Below are positions 17,699 through 26,990 of a stretch of DNA of 64,000 nucleotides, piece by piece; within the stretch, counting starts at the first letter, position 1, and every line of letters begins with the position of its first letter. The notes beneath the pieces were generated by a model, which did no database searches, was not told the origin of the DNA, and saw only the letters and a list, made by a program, of their open reading frames with translations. Source of the DNA: Scytolyngbya sp. HA4215-MV1 (GTDB lineage: Bacteria > Cyanobacteriota > Cyanobacteriia > Leptolyngbyales > Leptolyngbyaceae); assembly GCA_019359045.1 (NCBI GenBank), contig JAHHIA010000002.1:490401-554400 (forward strand). The letters run 5' to 3'. Both the position numbers and the translations under genes were made by a program.

Positions 17699-20008
17699 TC
17701 AACCCTTCACGAAGATCGTGCCTGCGTCCCCCATGCCAACCCTCCCCACTAGAGCACTGTGGGCATAGCCCAATGCCTTAAGGGCAGCAAGACAAGCAGA
17801 TGCTTGCTGCTCAGGAATACTTGCCAGCAACCCGCCCGAAGTTTGGGGATCGAAGAGCAAGGGGAACAAGGGGCGATCATTCACTTCAGAGACATTCGTA
17901 ATCCATTGTGTTGCCCGAAAATTCTGCGGGTACAAAGAACTGACAATACCCTGCTGAGCCATCGCTTGAGCACCAGGCAGAACCGGAATAGCGCCCAAGT
18001 CTAACTCAACGGCAACCCCAGAAGCTCGTACCATTTCTACTAGGTGTCCTAGCAAGCCAAACCCGGTCACATCCGTGCAGGCACTTGCCCCATGCGCTAG
18101 CAGACAAGTTGCTGCTGCCTGGTTAGAAATCAGCATTCCGGCGATCGCCGCATCGATCCACTGAGCTTTTGCCTGTTGCTGCATCTCAGCTGCAAACAAC
18201 GTCCCGGTGCCAATTGCTTTGGTGAGCACGAGCGCCTGTCCCAATTGCATCCCCCCTTTGCGCAACCAGCGATCGGGGTACGCCAATCCATTACAAGTTA
18301 AACCAAACGCTAACTCAGTCCCTTCGCTGGTATGTCCCCCCACTAAAACTGCGCCCGCTGTTTGCAAAACCTGGTTCGCCCCCGAGAGCAACTGGTACAG
18401 CGTTTCTTCCTGCTGGGTTGCCGCTGCATAGGGAATCGTGACGATCGCCAACGCACTTTGCGGGGTCGCCCCCATTGCAAACAAATCGCTCAAACAATGA
18501 TGAGCACTAATCTGTCCAAACAAAAACGGATCATTGACCAACGTCCGAAAATAGTCCACCGTTTGCACTAAGACCTGTCCCGTTGGCACCTTTACCACTG
18601 CCGCATCATCCACTGTCTCCAGCCCAATCAGGACATCGGTTCTAGAACTTGGCGGGTACTCCTTTCTGTCCGCAGGAGAGAGCTGTTTACAATGTTCATC
18701 GGTTTGAATTCGGCGTAAAACTCGTTCTAGCGTTTCTCCCCCCACCTTTGCGCCGCACCCAGCACAGTGCATCAATGATGGAGGAAAGGGATCAATCGCA
18801 TCTGTGGCGAGAGGGGTTGCCGTGGTCATGGCAGTCACCTCAGCACTCATCGCTGGCAACGCTCGAAACTGCTGCATAAACTGTCGATCGATTCGATCCT
18901 TCCATTGCCATCCCCAGCGGGATTGCCATCCCCATCCTCCACGGGTCGCAACCGCCGAACGATCGCCCGTGCCGATCAAACTTAAGTACGCCTTTTGCGG
19001 ATGAAATGGTTTTAGTGGTTGATTTTGTAAAAAACGCTGCAAGTTCTCAAATAAAGGCTTGCCCTGTCGCACCGCAAATACCCCTGCTTTGGGGCGAGGA
19101 TAGTGAATCATGCTGGCAATATCTCCTGCTGCAAATACATAGGGATGTGATGCCGACTGCAGCGTATCCTGTACCTGAATAAACCCCTCGGTATCGACTG
19201 CCAGTCCTGCCTTGCTTAGCCAATCTGGAGCAGAGGCTTGTGTAACCCAAAATACGGTGTCACAATCAACTCCCCTACCAGATTCACATTGAATCCTGCC
19301 CTGGCTCACCGCCTGAACAGATTCGTTCAAATGTAAGCAAATCCCTCGCGCTAATAAAATACGCTTCATCCGTCGGCGTACCCATCGGTTATGGGTTGAC
19401 ATCAGCTCAGAACCACGATGAAATAAATGAATTTTTAATCGATCGTCCGATTGCTTCGCCTCGAGCAAAATCTGACGTAATCGTTGCTGCATATTGAGTG
19501 CCAACTCCACACCCCCTGTTCCGCCTCCTACGATTCCTAAAGTTACCGGACGATCGGGCACTCTCACCAGACGATCGCACATCGCTTGCCACGCCGCCAA
19601 AAAGTTTGGCACCGGTTTTGCAGGCACCACAAACTGGTGAATTCCTGCAACATCCGGCAACTTCGGCGTACTGCCAATATCGATCGATACCGTATCAAAC
19701 GCCACTGGCGGACGATTCGCACAGATCACGCGACGATTTGGTAAATCCAACCCAACCGCACGATCTAGATACAGTTGCGCCCCGGCAAATCGCGCCAATA
19801 ACCGCAGATCAATGTGGCAGTCTTCATGGGAATAGATCCCTGCCACATGCCCCGGCAACATTCCTGAATAGGGCGTATCCGATGTTTGTGTAATCAACGT
19901 CAATCGCACCCCTGGCAAAGGCTTCATGCCAAACAGTCGCAATGCAATTGCATGGCTGTGTCCACCCCCCACCAGCACCAAATCTTGCCCGATCGGAACA
20001 TTCATCAC
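17699..20008 (-). CDS. selD: FAD/NAD(P) oxidoreductase fused to selenide, water dikinase (SelD)
   Basis: A 769-residue bifunctional protein. Residues 1-385 are a pyridine-nucleotide-disulfide-oxidoreductase-like module: FAD site VLVGGGHSHA at 11-20, NAD(P) site LGIVGGGTGGVEL at 157-169, and VFAAGDIASM at 291-300. Residues 412-769 are SelD, which makes selenophosphate from selenide and ATP, with the HCAGCGAK active-site loop at 414-421 (C415, C418, K421), DDAAVVKVP, VGGHTSEGTEL and FDPQTSGGLL. This fusion is known in cyanobacteria. The flavin module may supply or reduce selenium, an inference. The product probably serves 2-selenouridine in tRNA; no selenoprotein machinery is seen in the window. 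Confidence 0.93.
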   Translation of the reverse strand: MMNVPIGQDLVLVGGGHSHAIALRLFGMKPLPGVRLTLITQTSDTPYSGMLPGHVAGIYSHEDCHIDLRLLARFAGAQLYLDRAVGLDLPNRRVICANRPPVAFDTVSIDIGSTPKLPDVAGIHQFVVPAKPVPNFLAAWQAMCDRLVRVPDRPVTLGIVGGGTGGVELALNMQQRLRQILLEAKQSDDRLKIHLFHRGSELMSTHNRWVRRRMKRILLARGICLHLNESVQAVSQGRIQCESGRGVDCDTVFWVTQASAPDWLSKAGLAVDTEGFIQVQDTLQSASHPYVFAAGDIASMIHYPRPKAGVFAVRQGKPLFENLQRFLQNQPLKPFHPQKAYLSLIGTGDRSAVATRGGWGWQSRWGWQWKDRIDRQFMQQFRALPAMSAEVTAMTTATPLATDAIDPFPPSLMHCAGCGAKVGGETLERVLRRIQTDEHCKQLSPADRKEYPPSSRTDVLIGLETVDDAAVVKVPTGQVLVQTVDYFRTLVNDPFLFGQISAHHCLSDLFAMGATPQSALAIVTIPYAAATQQEETLYQLLSGANQVLQTAGAVLVGGHTSEGTELAFGLTCNGLAYPDRWLRKGGMQLGQALVLTKAIGTGTLFAAEMQQQAKAQWIDAAIAGMLISNQAAATCLLAHGASACTDVTGFGLLGHLVEMVRASGVAVELDLGAIPVLPGAQAMAQQGIVSSLYPQNFRATQWITNVSEVNDRPLFPLLFDPQTSGGLLASIPEQQASACLAALKALGYAHSALVGRVGMGDAGTIFVKG

Positions 20009-20123
20009 TCGTTTTCCCTAACCTTCCTCTCGATCTTGCCTCACACCCCACACCCATTCCCCTCCCCGTTAGTTTCTCCACAAAACTGGGCATACTCAAC
20101 TAACCCTACGGAGAACAGTACCC

Positions 20124-20441
20124 ATGCACCCCCGCCATGCCCAAGGCCAAATTCGCCCCAAAATCAGCACTATGCCTCGCCAGAAAACCGAGGCGGCTGC
20201 TTATCTCGATATTTACAAACTGGTCAATGAGAAAAAGCGACTTCAGCAAGAACTCGGGATTTTAGAAGAGCGGCGAGTGCTTATTCAGCAGCGATTAGAA
20301 GTGATTGAGCAGCAAGTGGCAGGTCTCGAAAAAGATGCCCATCGGCTGCGTGACCATGACCCCGCCCCCATCGCGCCTGCGACAATTCCCGCTAAAGTCG
20401 CCCCTTCAGACAACTTTGACACCCTTTTTCTGGAATACTAA
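20124..20441 (+). CDS. gvpV: Coiled-coil protein, probable gas vesicle protein GvpV
   Basis: 105 residues from the ATG at 20124, which has a GGAG box 10 nt upstream; an internal ATG at 20172 is an alternative start. A basic N-terminus leads into YLDIYKLVNEKKRLQQELG, a heptad-rich coiled coil over about residues 25-75, then a Pro/Ala-rich tail ending FDTLFLEY. This pattern recalls cyanobacterial GvpV, a minor gas vesicle assembly protein. The nearby gvpF/L-family gene at 23.2 kb supports the call, since gvpV and gvpW are neighbours in other cyanobacteria. The name rests on pattern and context. A terminator follows at 20530. Confidence 0.6.
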   Translation: MHPRHAQGQIRPKISTMPRQKTEAAAYLDIYKLVNEKKRLQQELGILEERRVLIQQRLEVIEQQVAGLEKDAHRLRDHDPAPIAPATIPAKVAPSDNFDTLFLEY

Positions 20442-20529
20442 ATACCTCACAATGAGCACGGAGTACTCCAAACTCAGAAATTGGCTCGAATTCGGTATTT
20501 CGTTCCGGTGTAGGTTATCGCTCCTGACT

Positions 20530-20567
20530 TCCCCTCAGCCTTTTTGGGATCTGAGGGGATTTTATTT
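20530..20567 (+). terminator. Rho-independent terminator after the gvpV-like gene
   Basis: A 9-bp stem TCCCCTCAG (20530-20538) with CTGAGGGGA (20551-20559) and a 12-nt loop is followed by TTTTATTTG. It lies about 90 bp past the gvpV-like stop. Confidence 0.8.
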
Positions 20568-20860
20568 GTAAATTTTTATTTTTAATTGTCAACACTTTAC
20601 TTGTTGGAGAGAGATTGAACAGTAATCAGAATTAGCCAGCGTGGTTGACAAAATTTCTAACCAGAATGGGAATCTTATTAAAGATAGGGATTGAATCACT
20701 CTAAAAAATAATGGGCAAGGTCACTTTCCGACTTCCAATCACCGAGCCTGCTGTTCTAGAGTGTTTAATCGGATGATGAAATCCACAACCCTCAGTGGAG
20801 ATTCTGGTAGGGGCATCCATCGAATTGCGAGTGACTTGTGTTCCGTGAAGATCTAAGCCC
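20568..20860 (+). promoter_or_regulatory. Leader region of the 766-residue gene
   Basis: About 290 bp, A/T-rich at first (20568-20720), with no believable ORF. TTGACA at about 20645-20650 could be a -35 box. The final 100 bp before the ATG at 20861 lack a clear Shine-Dalgarno sequence. Nothing else was recognised. Confidence 0.3.
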
Positions 20861-23161
20861 ATGATTGAACCTCAGACTGCCCCTGTTTCTTCCACTTCCT
20901 TCAACCAGAGTGCGATCGCTCGCACGCAAGCCGGGACGATTGTGGAGCCTGGACGGTTCTCTTTACAGACAGTGGGTAAAACTATCCTGCGGTTACAAGA
21001 TCCAGCGATTTTGCATCAGCCGACCCCTGCCGCAGTGCCTTGGCAAGCTGTAGAAGCCATGCAGCAATTGGTGGAACTCGTAACCCGTCTGAGATCGCCT
21101 GCAGGGGGATGTCCGCCAGAGTTGGAACCAACCCCGATTAGCCTTTCTCCCTACGTCAGAGAGGAGATAGAAGAAGTCTTGGTGGCGTTGCAAGGATTCT
21201 CCACATCCGCTCCTGCTCATGCGCTTTTGAATACGCCTTATCTACCAGTTGAAGATTTGATCCCTCAGCTTCTCTGGCATGTCGCTCGTAGCTCCTATGC
21301 AGTAATGCAATTGATAGAAGGAGTGCCAGCTCAGATCAAACCAGCCGGGCAAGATTGGCAAACAGGCATGGTACGGCTAGTTGCCTTGCTAGAAGCTGAA
21401 GTCGCTGAGAGTCAATGGTCATTTGATTTGGTCACTCGCCGCCCCTTGTTAGATCCTCTGGCACCGACCACCCTCTTACAATTTGATTGGCAGACGACTG
21501 CTGGCATCCTCGACGCGACTACTCTTCAGGCAGAAACTGAGCACGTGCTTGTCGAAACTGATGAGACTGTCGAGCAGCATCTAGAGCATTTACAACAAAT
21601 CATTTGTACGATCGCTTCAGGTATCCAGCCCTTGACCGAAGGGCTAAAGGTCGATCTCCTGGAACCTGGAAAAGGATGGCAATCAGGGCTGTTGAGGCTG
21701 CGATTTAATTTTGAGTTTGCCTCGGACTGGCAAGCAGAAATTATCGATTGTTCGGAAGAATCTGAGTCTCACGTCTCGGTAGCCCCGCAGACAAACGCTA
21801 CACAAAGAACCGCCCCTCAGACCGCCACAGTCCCATCCTCTACCGTTAATCCTTCTATCCCATCCGTCTCAATCTCAGACGATCGCTCAACTACGGCGCT
21901 TACCTTAGAAGAATTCGCTGCTGCTGTCGCAAAGGCAAACGGATTCCCCATCCCCGAACAGGCAGACGATTTTTTGGCAACTAATACCTTGGAAGAGTTT
22001 GCGATTGACCTTACGGCTCCTTCTTACGATCGAGACACCGCGTCATCCATCGTGCCTGAGAGTCTCCAACCCCAAGAAGGAACCCTGGAGGAATTCGCTA
22101 TTCAAATTGCTGAAGTATTAGGCGAAGCCGCGGTCAGTCAACCGCACTGGGTAGAAGCCGCTACCACTTTGGAAGACTTTGTGGTAGATGTTGCGCAGGC
22201 GATCGAACCTGCTCCAGCTTCAACTCCAGAGATCCCAGAACCGACTGTCACTTTAGAAGACTTTTTCCGCGAAGTTGACGCATCTGAACCGATTTCACCG
22301 ATCGAGGTTTTGCCGATTGATTCAGTCGCCTCTCCAGCAACTCATTCAGTTTGGACGGAATTGGCTGATAGATCCCAAACGATCGATATCGCTTCCGTCG
22401 AAATCTTAACGGCTAGCTTCGATCGGCAAATAGAAACTACTGACTATTTCCCTGCCTCAAACTTGCCAACTGAGGAACTTTACCCGGAAGCTGAAACCAC
22501 GCTGACTTTTCGATTGGTGGATACCGCGCTTCAACAGACATTTTCTCAAGCCACTGCCCAACAGCACCTCACCACTCGTCTACTCAAATATCCTGAAATT
22601 TCATCTGATCAGCGAGATGTGTGGCTCATTGAGCAAGCCTGGGATTCACTGCAATTTTTAGAATCCGCAACTAAGACTCCCGCAGCATCCGAAACAAAAC
22701 TTACAGAATGGATGCCTTACTTACTCTGGCAAATTAGCCGGGCTTCCTATGAAATGATGCGATTAATTGGTGGGATTGAAGCCACCGTTTTGCAACCCCA
22801 TTGGGGCTGGAAACTGGGGATCTTGAGAATGTTGGTAATGTTACAAATCACCACGGTGGGAGATACCTGGGAAATGGATCTGGCAACGGGGCAACCAGTT
22901 CCTACGGATTTCTTACCGCTTGATCCGAGAGCGATCGTCCGTTCCGATCAGCTACCGCAGTACCAACAACCGACCCTGGCAGAAATTCTCGCCAAAGAAA
23001 TGATTGCTCAAGCTCAGACAGCTACCCCCGAAATTAAGCAATGGATGGCAGGGTGCCCGGTAGAGCTGCGATCGAGCAATGGCGATTGGCAGCCTGCTAC
23101 TTTAAAACTTATTCTCAGCCTGGAGTTTGATCTGGGAATACAAACGATAAACTATCGATAG
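20861..23161 (+). CDS. Large unrecognised protein with duplicated domains and five TLEEF repeats, in a gas vesicle gene block
   Basis: 766 residues, no signal peptide, acidic overall. Two copies of one domain are visible: near residues 140-300 (LLWHVARSSYAVMQLIEG, then GKGWQSGLLRLRFNFEF) and 620-766 (LLWQISRASYEMMRLIGG, then GDWQPATLKLILSLEF). Each has a helix with W/S-R-x-S-Y, a G-W beta stretch and a second W-rich beta stretch. Between them, a low-complexity Thr/Pro/Ser linker holds five short motifs starting near residues 347, 374, 407, 435 and 464 (TLEEFAAAVA, TLEEFAIDLT, TLEEFAIQIA, TLEDFVVDVA, TLEDFFREVD). Each looks like a short amphipathic helix, spaced about 28-34 residues apart. I do not recognise a family. 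Its neighbours are a gvpV-like and a gvpF/L-family gene, 80 bp away, on the same strand. A scaffold or adaptor role is possible but inferred. Confidence 0.85.
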   Translation: MIEPQTAPVSSTSFNQSAIARTQAGTIVEPGRFSLQTVGKTILRLQDPAILHQPTPAAVPWQAVEAMQQLVELVTRLRSPAGGCPPELEPTPISLSPYVREEIEEVLVALQGFSTSAPAHALLNTPYLPVEDLIPQLLWHVARSSYAVMQLIEGVPAQIKPAGQDWQTGMVRLVALLEAEVAESQWSFDLVTRRPLLDPLAPTTLLQFDWQTTAGILDATTLQAETEHVLVETDETVEQHLEHLQQIICTIASGIQPLTEGLKVDLLEPGKGWQSGLLRLRFNFEFASDWQAEIIDCSEESESHVSVAPQTNATQRTAPQTATVPSSTVNPSIPSVSISDDRSTTALTLEEFAAAVAKANGFPIPEQADDFLATNTLEEFAIDLTAPSYDRDTASSIVPESLQPQEGTLEEFAIQIAEVLGEAAVSQPHWVEAATTLEDFVVDVAQAIEPAPASTPEIPEPTVTLEDFFREVDASEPISPIEVLPIDSVASPATHSVWTELADRSQTIDIASVEILTASFDRQIETTDYFPASNLPTEELYPEAETTLTFRLVDTALQQTFSQATAQQHLTTRLLKYPEISSDQRDVWLIEQAWDSLQFLESATKTPAASETKLTEWMPYLLWQISRASYEMMRLIGGIEATVLQPHWGWKLGILRMLVMLQITTVGDTWEMDLATGQPVPTDFLPLDPRAIVRSDQLPQYQQPTLAEILAKEMIAQAQTATPEIKQWMAGCPVELRSSNGDWQPATLKLILSLEFDLGIQTINYR

Positions 23162-23241
23162 GCGGATTTTAATCTTGGAACCGATCCCCAATCCTATGAT
23201 TGGGAACTCCGCTCTTCCTATTTCTTCCGTTCTCAGGGCAG

Positions 23242-23913
23242 ATGTATATCTATGCTTTTTGCAAAACTCCTGATGCTTCTCTAGCGATGCCCAAGGGGAT
23301 TTCAGGTTCAGTGCAGTTGGTTGGGAATGATCAGGTGTCAGCTCTCGTTGAGCCAGAAATTGACTTAGAGAAAATTCAATCGCAAGATGAACAACTCCTT
23401 CAGGCAGTTCTCGCGCACGATCGCACTACACGGGAGCTATTTGAACAAACCACCATCTTGCCCCTTCGGTTTGGCACTTTTTTCCTATCCGAAGAGCGGT
23501 TGCAAGAGCATCTAGAAACTCAAAAAGTAGACTATCTGACCAAATTGAACTGGTTGCAAGATAAAGCTGAATATACCCTGAAACTGGCCCCAGCAGATTT
23601 GTCGGAATCGCCCATTGCGCCAGAAATTACTGGGAAGCAATATTTTCTTGCCAAGAAACAACAATATCAGGCTCAATTAGCGCGGCAGCAGCAGCAACAA
23701 GCCGAGTGGGTAGCTCTAGTGCAGACGATCGCGCTTTCTTACCCCAATCCATTTATCAGCGAGAGCCAGGAAGATGCGCCCCATCGCATTTACCTTCTGG
23801 TCAGCCGACAAGAGGAAGCTATCCTCATGCATCATCTCCAAACGTGGCAAAATCAATGCGCCTATTGGCAACTGCAATTGGGAGAAGCGCTGCCGCCTTA
23901 TCACTTCGTTTGA
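23242..23913 (+). CDS. Gas vesicle protein, GvpF/GvpL family (possibly GvpW)
   Basis: 223 residues from the ATG at 23242; the frame is open further upstream to 23200, but homologues begin at MYIYAFCKTP. Family marks are the N-terminal beta strand YIYAFC, LEKIQSQDEQLLQAVLAHDRTTRELF, the ILPLRFGTFF strand and a long helical region with a Gln tract (about 155-165). GvpF/L proteins are minor components that chaperone GvpA during vesicle nucleation. A separate family member at 36.4 kb is the better GvpF, so this copy, next to a gvpV-like gene, may correspond to GvpW. It lies directly downstream of the 766-residue gene. Confidence 0.85.
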   Translation: MYIYAFCKTPDASLAMPKGISGSVQLVGNDQVSALVEPEIDLEKIQSQDEQLLQAVLAHDRTTRELFEQTTILPLRFGTFFLSEERLQEHLETQKVDYLTKLNWLQDKAEYTLKLAPADLSESPIAPEITGKQYFLAKKQQYQAQLARQQQQQAEWVALVQTIALSYPNPFISESQEDAPHRIYLLVSRQEEAILMHHLQTWQNQCAYWQLQLGEALPPYHFV

Positions 23914-23927
23914 ATAGAGCGGGAATT

Positions 23928-23963
23928 AGGAGTCAGGAGTCAGAAGTCAGGAGTCAAGAATCA
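23928..23963. repeat. Heptameric short tandem repeat (AGGAGTC type)
   Basis: Five tandem heptamers close to AGGAGTC (AGGAGTC, AGGAGTC, AGAAGTC, AGGAGTC, AAGAATC) start 15 bp after the gvpF/L-family stop codon. Such short tandemly repeated repetitive sequences are characteristic of cyanobacteria. Shorter, degenerate relatives are at about 2747-2775 (reverse orientation) and 25650-25670. Confidence 0.8.
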
Positions 23964-24090
23964 GCCGTTAGGGATCTCTTTCCCTCACCCCTTTACTCCT
24001 TTCACCCCTTCACTCCCTCACCCTCCCTCCACCCTCAATTTTGATCAATACTGAGAAAGAGCCGAAATTAGGTACTTCGAGGAAAAACGC

Positions 24091-25599
24091 ATGGATTTGA
24101 GATCGACAGATACCCAATACCTGGATTGGTCTGGTGATGGATTGGCGATCGGGTTGTTTGAAGACCAGGTGGAATTGACTGGGGATCTGGCAGAGTTGGA
24201 TGGCAAACTGGCAGGTACGCTCAAGGAATTAATTGCCGAAGTCGAGTTTAAAGGGAAGGAAGGGAATAGTGCAGTGACTCGTGTAGGCGGCAACAACCGG
24301 GTTCGTAAAGTGATTCTGGTGGGGTTAGGCAAGCCAGAGATACTGAAGCCAGACAACTTGAGACGAGCAGCGGCAGTGAGTGCCAAACTGGCAAAAAAGG
24401 AGCGCTGCAAGACGGTCGGCATTTATTTGCCGATATGGAATAATGACCCGGCAACCACGACGCAAGTGCTGGCTGAAGGGGTGCAACTGGCTCTCTATAA
24501 GGACAATCGCTTTAAATCTGATCTTGAAGAAAAGGGATCTCAAGTTGAACAGGTTGAGTTGCTGGGTTTGGGTGGGCAGGAGGGAGCGATCGCCCGTGCT
24601 CATCAGATTTGCTCTGGAGTCATCTTGGCGCGGGAGTTAGTTGCGGCTCCTGCAAATGTGGTAACCCCAATTACGTTGGCAGAAACGGCACAGGCGATCG
24701 CTCAAGCACACGGATTAGACCTAGAAATTTTAGAACGGGAAGATTGCGAAAAATTGGGCATGGGTGCCTTTCTAGGGGTCGCTCAGGCATCCGATTTGCC
24801 ACCCAAATTCATTCATCTTACCTATAGGCCAAAAGGTACTCCCCACCGCAAACTGGCAGTTATTGGCAAAGGACTTACCTTTGATTCGGGTGGACTCAAC
24901 ATTAAAGTGTCGGGTAGTGGCATTGAAATGATGAAAACAGACATGGGAGGATCAGCTGCTACTTTGGGTGCAGCCAAAGTCATCGGGCAACTGAAACCGG
25001 ACAGTGAAGTCCATTTTATTGTGGCAGCGACGGAGAACATGATCAGTGGACATGCGATGCACCCCGGCGATATTCTAACGGCTTCTAACGGCAAGACGAT
25101 TGAAATCAATAACACCGATGCTGAGGGACGACTGACCTTAGCAGATGCGCTGGTGTTTGCTGAAAAATTGGGTGTTGATGTCATTGTCGATCTGGCAACC
25201 CTAACTGGTGCATGCGTGGTGGCGCTGGGCGATGACATTGCCGGGTTGTGGAGTACTGATGATGGGGTCGCGCAAGAACTGACTCAGGCAAGTGAACTAG
25301 CAGGTGAAAAACTTTGGCGGATGCCGATGGAAGAAAAATACTTTGAAGGGATGAAGTCGATCGTTGCTGACATGAAAAATACGGGACCTCGCGTGGGAGG
25401 TGCTATTACCGCTGCCCTGTTTCTGAAACAGTTTGTCAAGGAAACCACTTGGGCGCACCTGGACATTGCTGGACCCGTGTGGACGGACAAAGAAAATGGC
25501 TACAACGGGGCAGGTGCTACAGGCTTTGGTGTTCGTACATTGGTTAACTGGGTGTTAAATTCATCCGCAGTCTCTGGCGAGAAATCATCGATCGGTTAA
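24091..25599 (+). CDS. pepA: Leucyl aminopeptidase, M17 family
   Basis: A 502-residue cytosolic dizinc exopeptidase that trims N-terminal residues from peptides and recycles glutathione or its degradation products. The M17 signature [14 protein letters not shown] is present, with the metal/catalytic segments [14 protein letters not shown] and [10 protein letters not shown], and the [23 protein letters not shown]-terminal block. Length is typical. The ATG at 24091 gives an N-terminal macro-like domain of normal length. It sits between the detached gas vesicle block and the NDH-1MS' operon with no obvious functional tie, and converges on cupB across a hairpin repeat. Confidence 0.96.
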   Translation: MDLRSTDTQYLDWSGDGLAIGLFEDQVELTGDLAELDGKLAGTLKELIAEVEFKGKEGNSAVTRVGGNNRVRKVILVGLGKPEILKPDNLRRAAAVSAKLAKKERCKTVGIYLPIWNNDPATTTQVLAEGVQLALYKDNRFKSDLEEKGSQVEQVELLGLGGQEGAIARAHQICSGVILARELVAAPANVVTPITLAETAQAIAQAHGLDLEILEREDCEKLGMGAFLGVAQASDLPPKFIHLTYRPKGTPHRKLAVIGKGLTFDSGGLNIKVSGSGIEMMKTDMGGSAATLGAAKVIGQLKPDSEVHFIVAATENMISGHAMHPGDILTASNGKTIEINNTDAEGRLTLADALVFAEKLGVDVIVDLATLTGACVVALGDDIAGLWSTDDGVAQELTQASELAGEKLWRMPMEEKYFEGMKSIVADMKNTGPRVGGAITAALFLKQFVKETTWAHLDIAGPVWTDKENGYNGAGATGFGVRTLVNWVLNSSAVSGEKSSIG

Positions 25600-25699
25600 T
25601 GAGGGCTAGTTTTTTCTCCTACCCGCAATGCACGCTAGTTTAAAAATCCAGGAGTCAGAATCTCGAATGGTGAAGTCCTTCTGATTTTTGAATTCTGAC

Positions 25700-25800
25700 T
25701 TCTGGGTAGGGTTTCAAAGAGATTTTTGGGAGTTTTGAATGCTTTGCTCAGCAAAGCATTCAAAACTCCCAAAACCTGTCTAGAACATAACCGATTCGTG
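25700..25800. repeat. Dispersed hairpin repeat, copy 3 (inverted, with compensatory changes)
   Basis: A perfect 25-bp inverted repeat (arms 25724-25748 and 25750-25774) centred on a single C at 25749; the inner GCTTTGCT-C-AGCAAAGC is identical to copy 2. The outer arms read TTTTGGGAGTTTTGAAT instead of the GTTGTTGGTATTTTTGAAA of the other copies, with matching changes in both arms. The flank CTGTCTAGAACATAAC is the reverse complement of the left flank of copy 1, so the element is inverted here. It lies between the convergent genes pepA and cupB. Confidence 0.85.
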
Positions 25801-25844
25801 AATTGCCCCTTGGACTTGACTTATTTGAGACCGAAGAAAAAGGA

Positions 25845-26990
25845 TCAATCATTCTGGAGCGTGATCAACCGTGAGTCTGCCAGACGTTTTACCCAACTTC
25901 CTAAATAAATGTGATTTGCTTGCTGTTCGGTTGGGTTGGTTGTGGTAATCGGGTAAGGCGCTAATCCCAAAATTGCTGCTGTCGTGACACAGAACATCGA
26001 TTTTTGAAAACTGATGCAAATTTTGACCCGTAAGTCTTCTTCTCCCCGAAGCCCCATTCGGTAAAGATCATGCAGATATTCTGGCAAGAAATGCGTCATG
26101 TCTTGCATCAGCAGCGTTGGTGGAATTCCTGCCCCCCCGATCGGCAGAGGATCGGCATAGAGTGCCCCATAGCAAAACTGGCTTTGATCAGCTGAGATCT
26201 GATGGGATTGGGCATTGTAGGTAACGGTTCCCCGAAACGGAAAAGAACGGAAGAAAACTGCCTCGACATAGGGAACGGCAGTATCCATCAGAAAGGTTAG
26301 ACCTGCTGAAGCAGGCAAAATATCGTAAGTTTGGTTGCCAATTTTGACTTGATACACGATCGGCTTGCTGGCTGCTTCTACAAGTCCTACCAAGATGTGA
26401 TCCACGACATCCCCGATCGACTGAATTTCACCACGATCGTAGCGATCTGAAAGATCGAGAAACATGGCGCTCATCACGGTCCAAAATTGCCCTAGAGCGC
26501 TGTAGTAAGCCATTACACGCACTTGTTCCAGCAGAAATTCGGGAAACAGACGATTGCACCCCAACATCAGCGGATTACCAGCCAGCTTTGCCTGAATTGC
26601 CTTTTGGGCTAATTGACGAAACTCATCACTGTCCAGGTAATCATCCAATTTGCCGCCACCATGCCAGAACATGGCTTTCATGCAGTATTCAGAAAACTCA
26701 TAGTTGATGCGATCGTGCCACCAATGCCGTAATAACTTACTGGCAGTCACTTCACCATTGAAGTATTTGAAAAAGGGAAAGAGGACTAAAAATTGATACT
26801 CGGCGATATAAGTGAGATTCAACCGATAAGCATTGAGTACTTCGCCATAGCTCTTCAAAATGCCTACCACTTCGATGAGATTATCGGGAGAATTCGGTAG
26901 CAATGCCCCGCCCGTTTCCAGACGACGAACAATCTCTTCCAGGGTTTGGCTGGCAGGTGGCAATACAGTCTGTCCAGTTTTCTGTGGCAT
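25845..26990 (-). CDS. cupB: CO2 hydration protein CupB (ChpX), constitutive NDH-1MS' complex
   Basis: A 381-residue paralogue of CupA. It shares the HWWHDRINYEF block (H92, D93, R94), [21 protein letters not shown] and ISFQKSMFCVTTAAIL, but is about 50 residues shorter: it lacks the insert that follows the N-terminal third of CupA and the long C-terminal tail. In this family that length difference separates CupB (constitutive, lower-affinity uptake) from CupA. It follows ndhD4 without a gap (ndhD4 stop at 26991, cupB ATG at 26990), so the two are translationally coupled. Last gene of ndhF4-ndhD4-cupB. Confidence 0.95.
   Translation of the reverse strand: MPQKTGQTVLPPASQTLEEIVRRLETGGALLPNSPDNLIEVVGILKSYGEVLNAYRLNLTYIAEYQFLVLFPFFKYFNGEVTASKLLRHWWHDRINYEFSEYCMKAMFWHGGGKLDDYLDSDEFRQLAQKAIQAKLAGNPLMLGCNRLFPEFLLEQVRVMAYYSALGQFWTVMSAMFLDLSDRYDRGEIQSIGDVVDHILVGLVEAASKPIVYQVKIGNQTYDILPASAGLTFLMDTAVPYVEAVFFRSFPFRGTVTYNAQSHQISADQSQFCYGALYADPLPIGGAGIPPTLLMQDMTHFLPEYLHDLYRMGLRGEEDLRVKICISFQKSMFCVTTAAILGLAPYPITTTNPTEQQANHIYLGSWVKRLADSRLITLQND

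Noticed and set aside
23928-23963. Possible CRISPR array (short tandem repeats)
   Set aside because: The unit is 7 bp with no spacers. It is the cyanobacterial heptamer repeat type.
25726-25908. Plus-strand ORF across the hairpin repeat near pepA
   Set aside because: Its first part is translated from the inverted repeat itself and its end overlaps cupB on the other strand. Similar frames across the other repeat copies show that it follows from the repeat.
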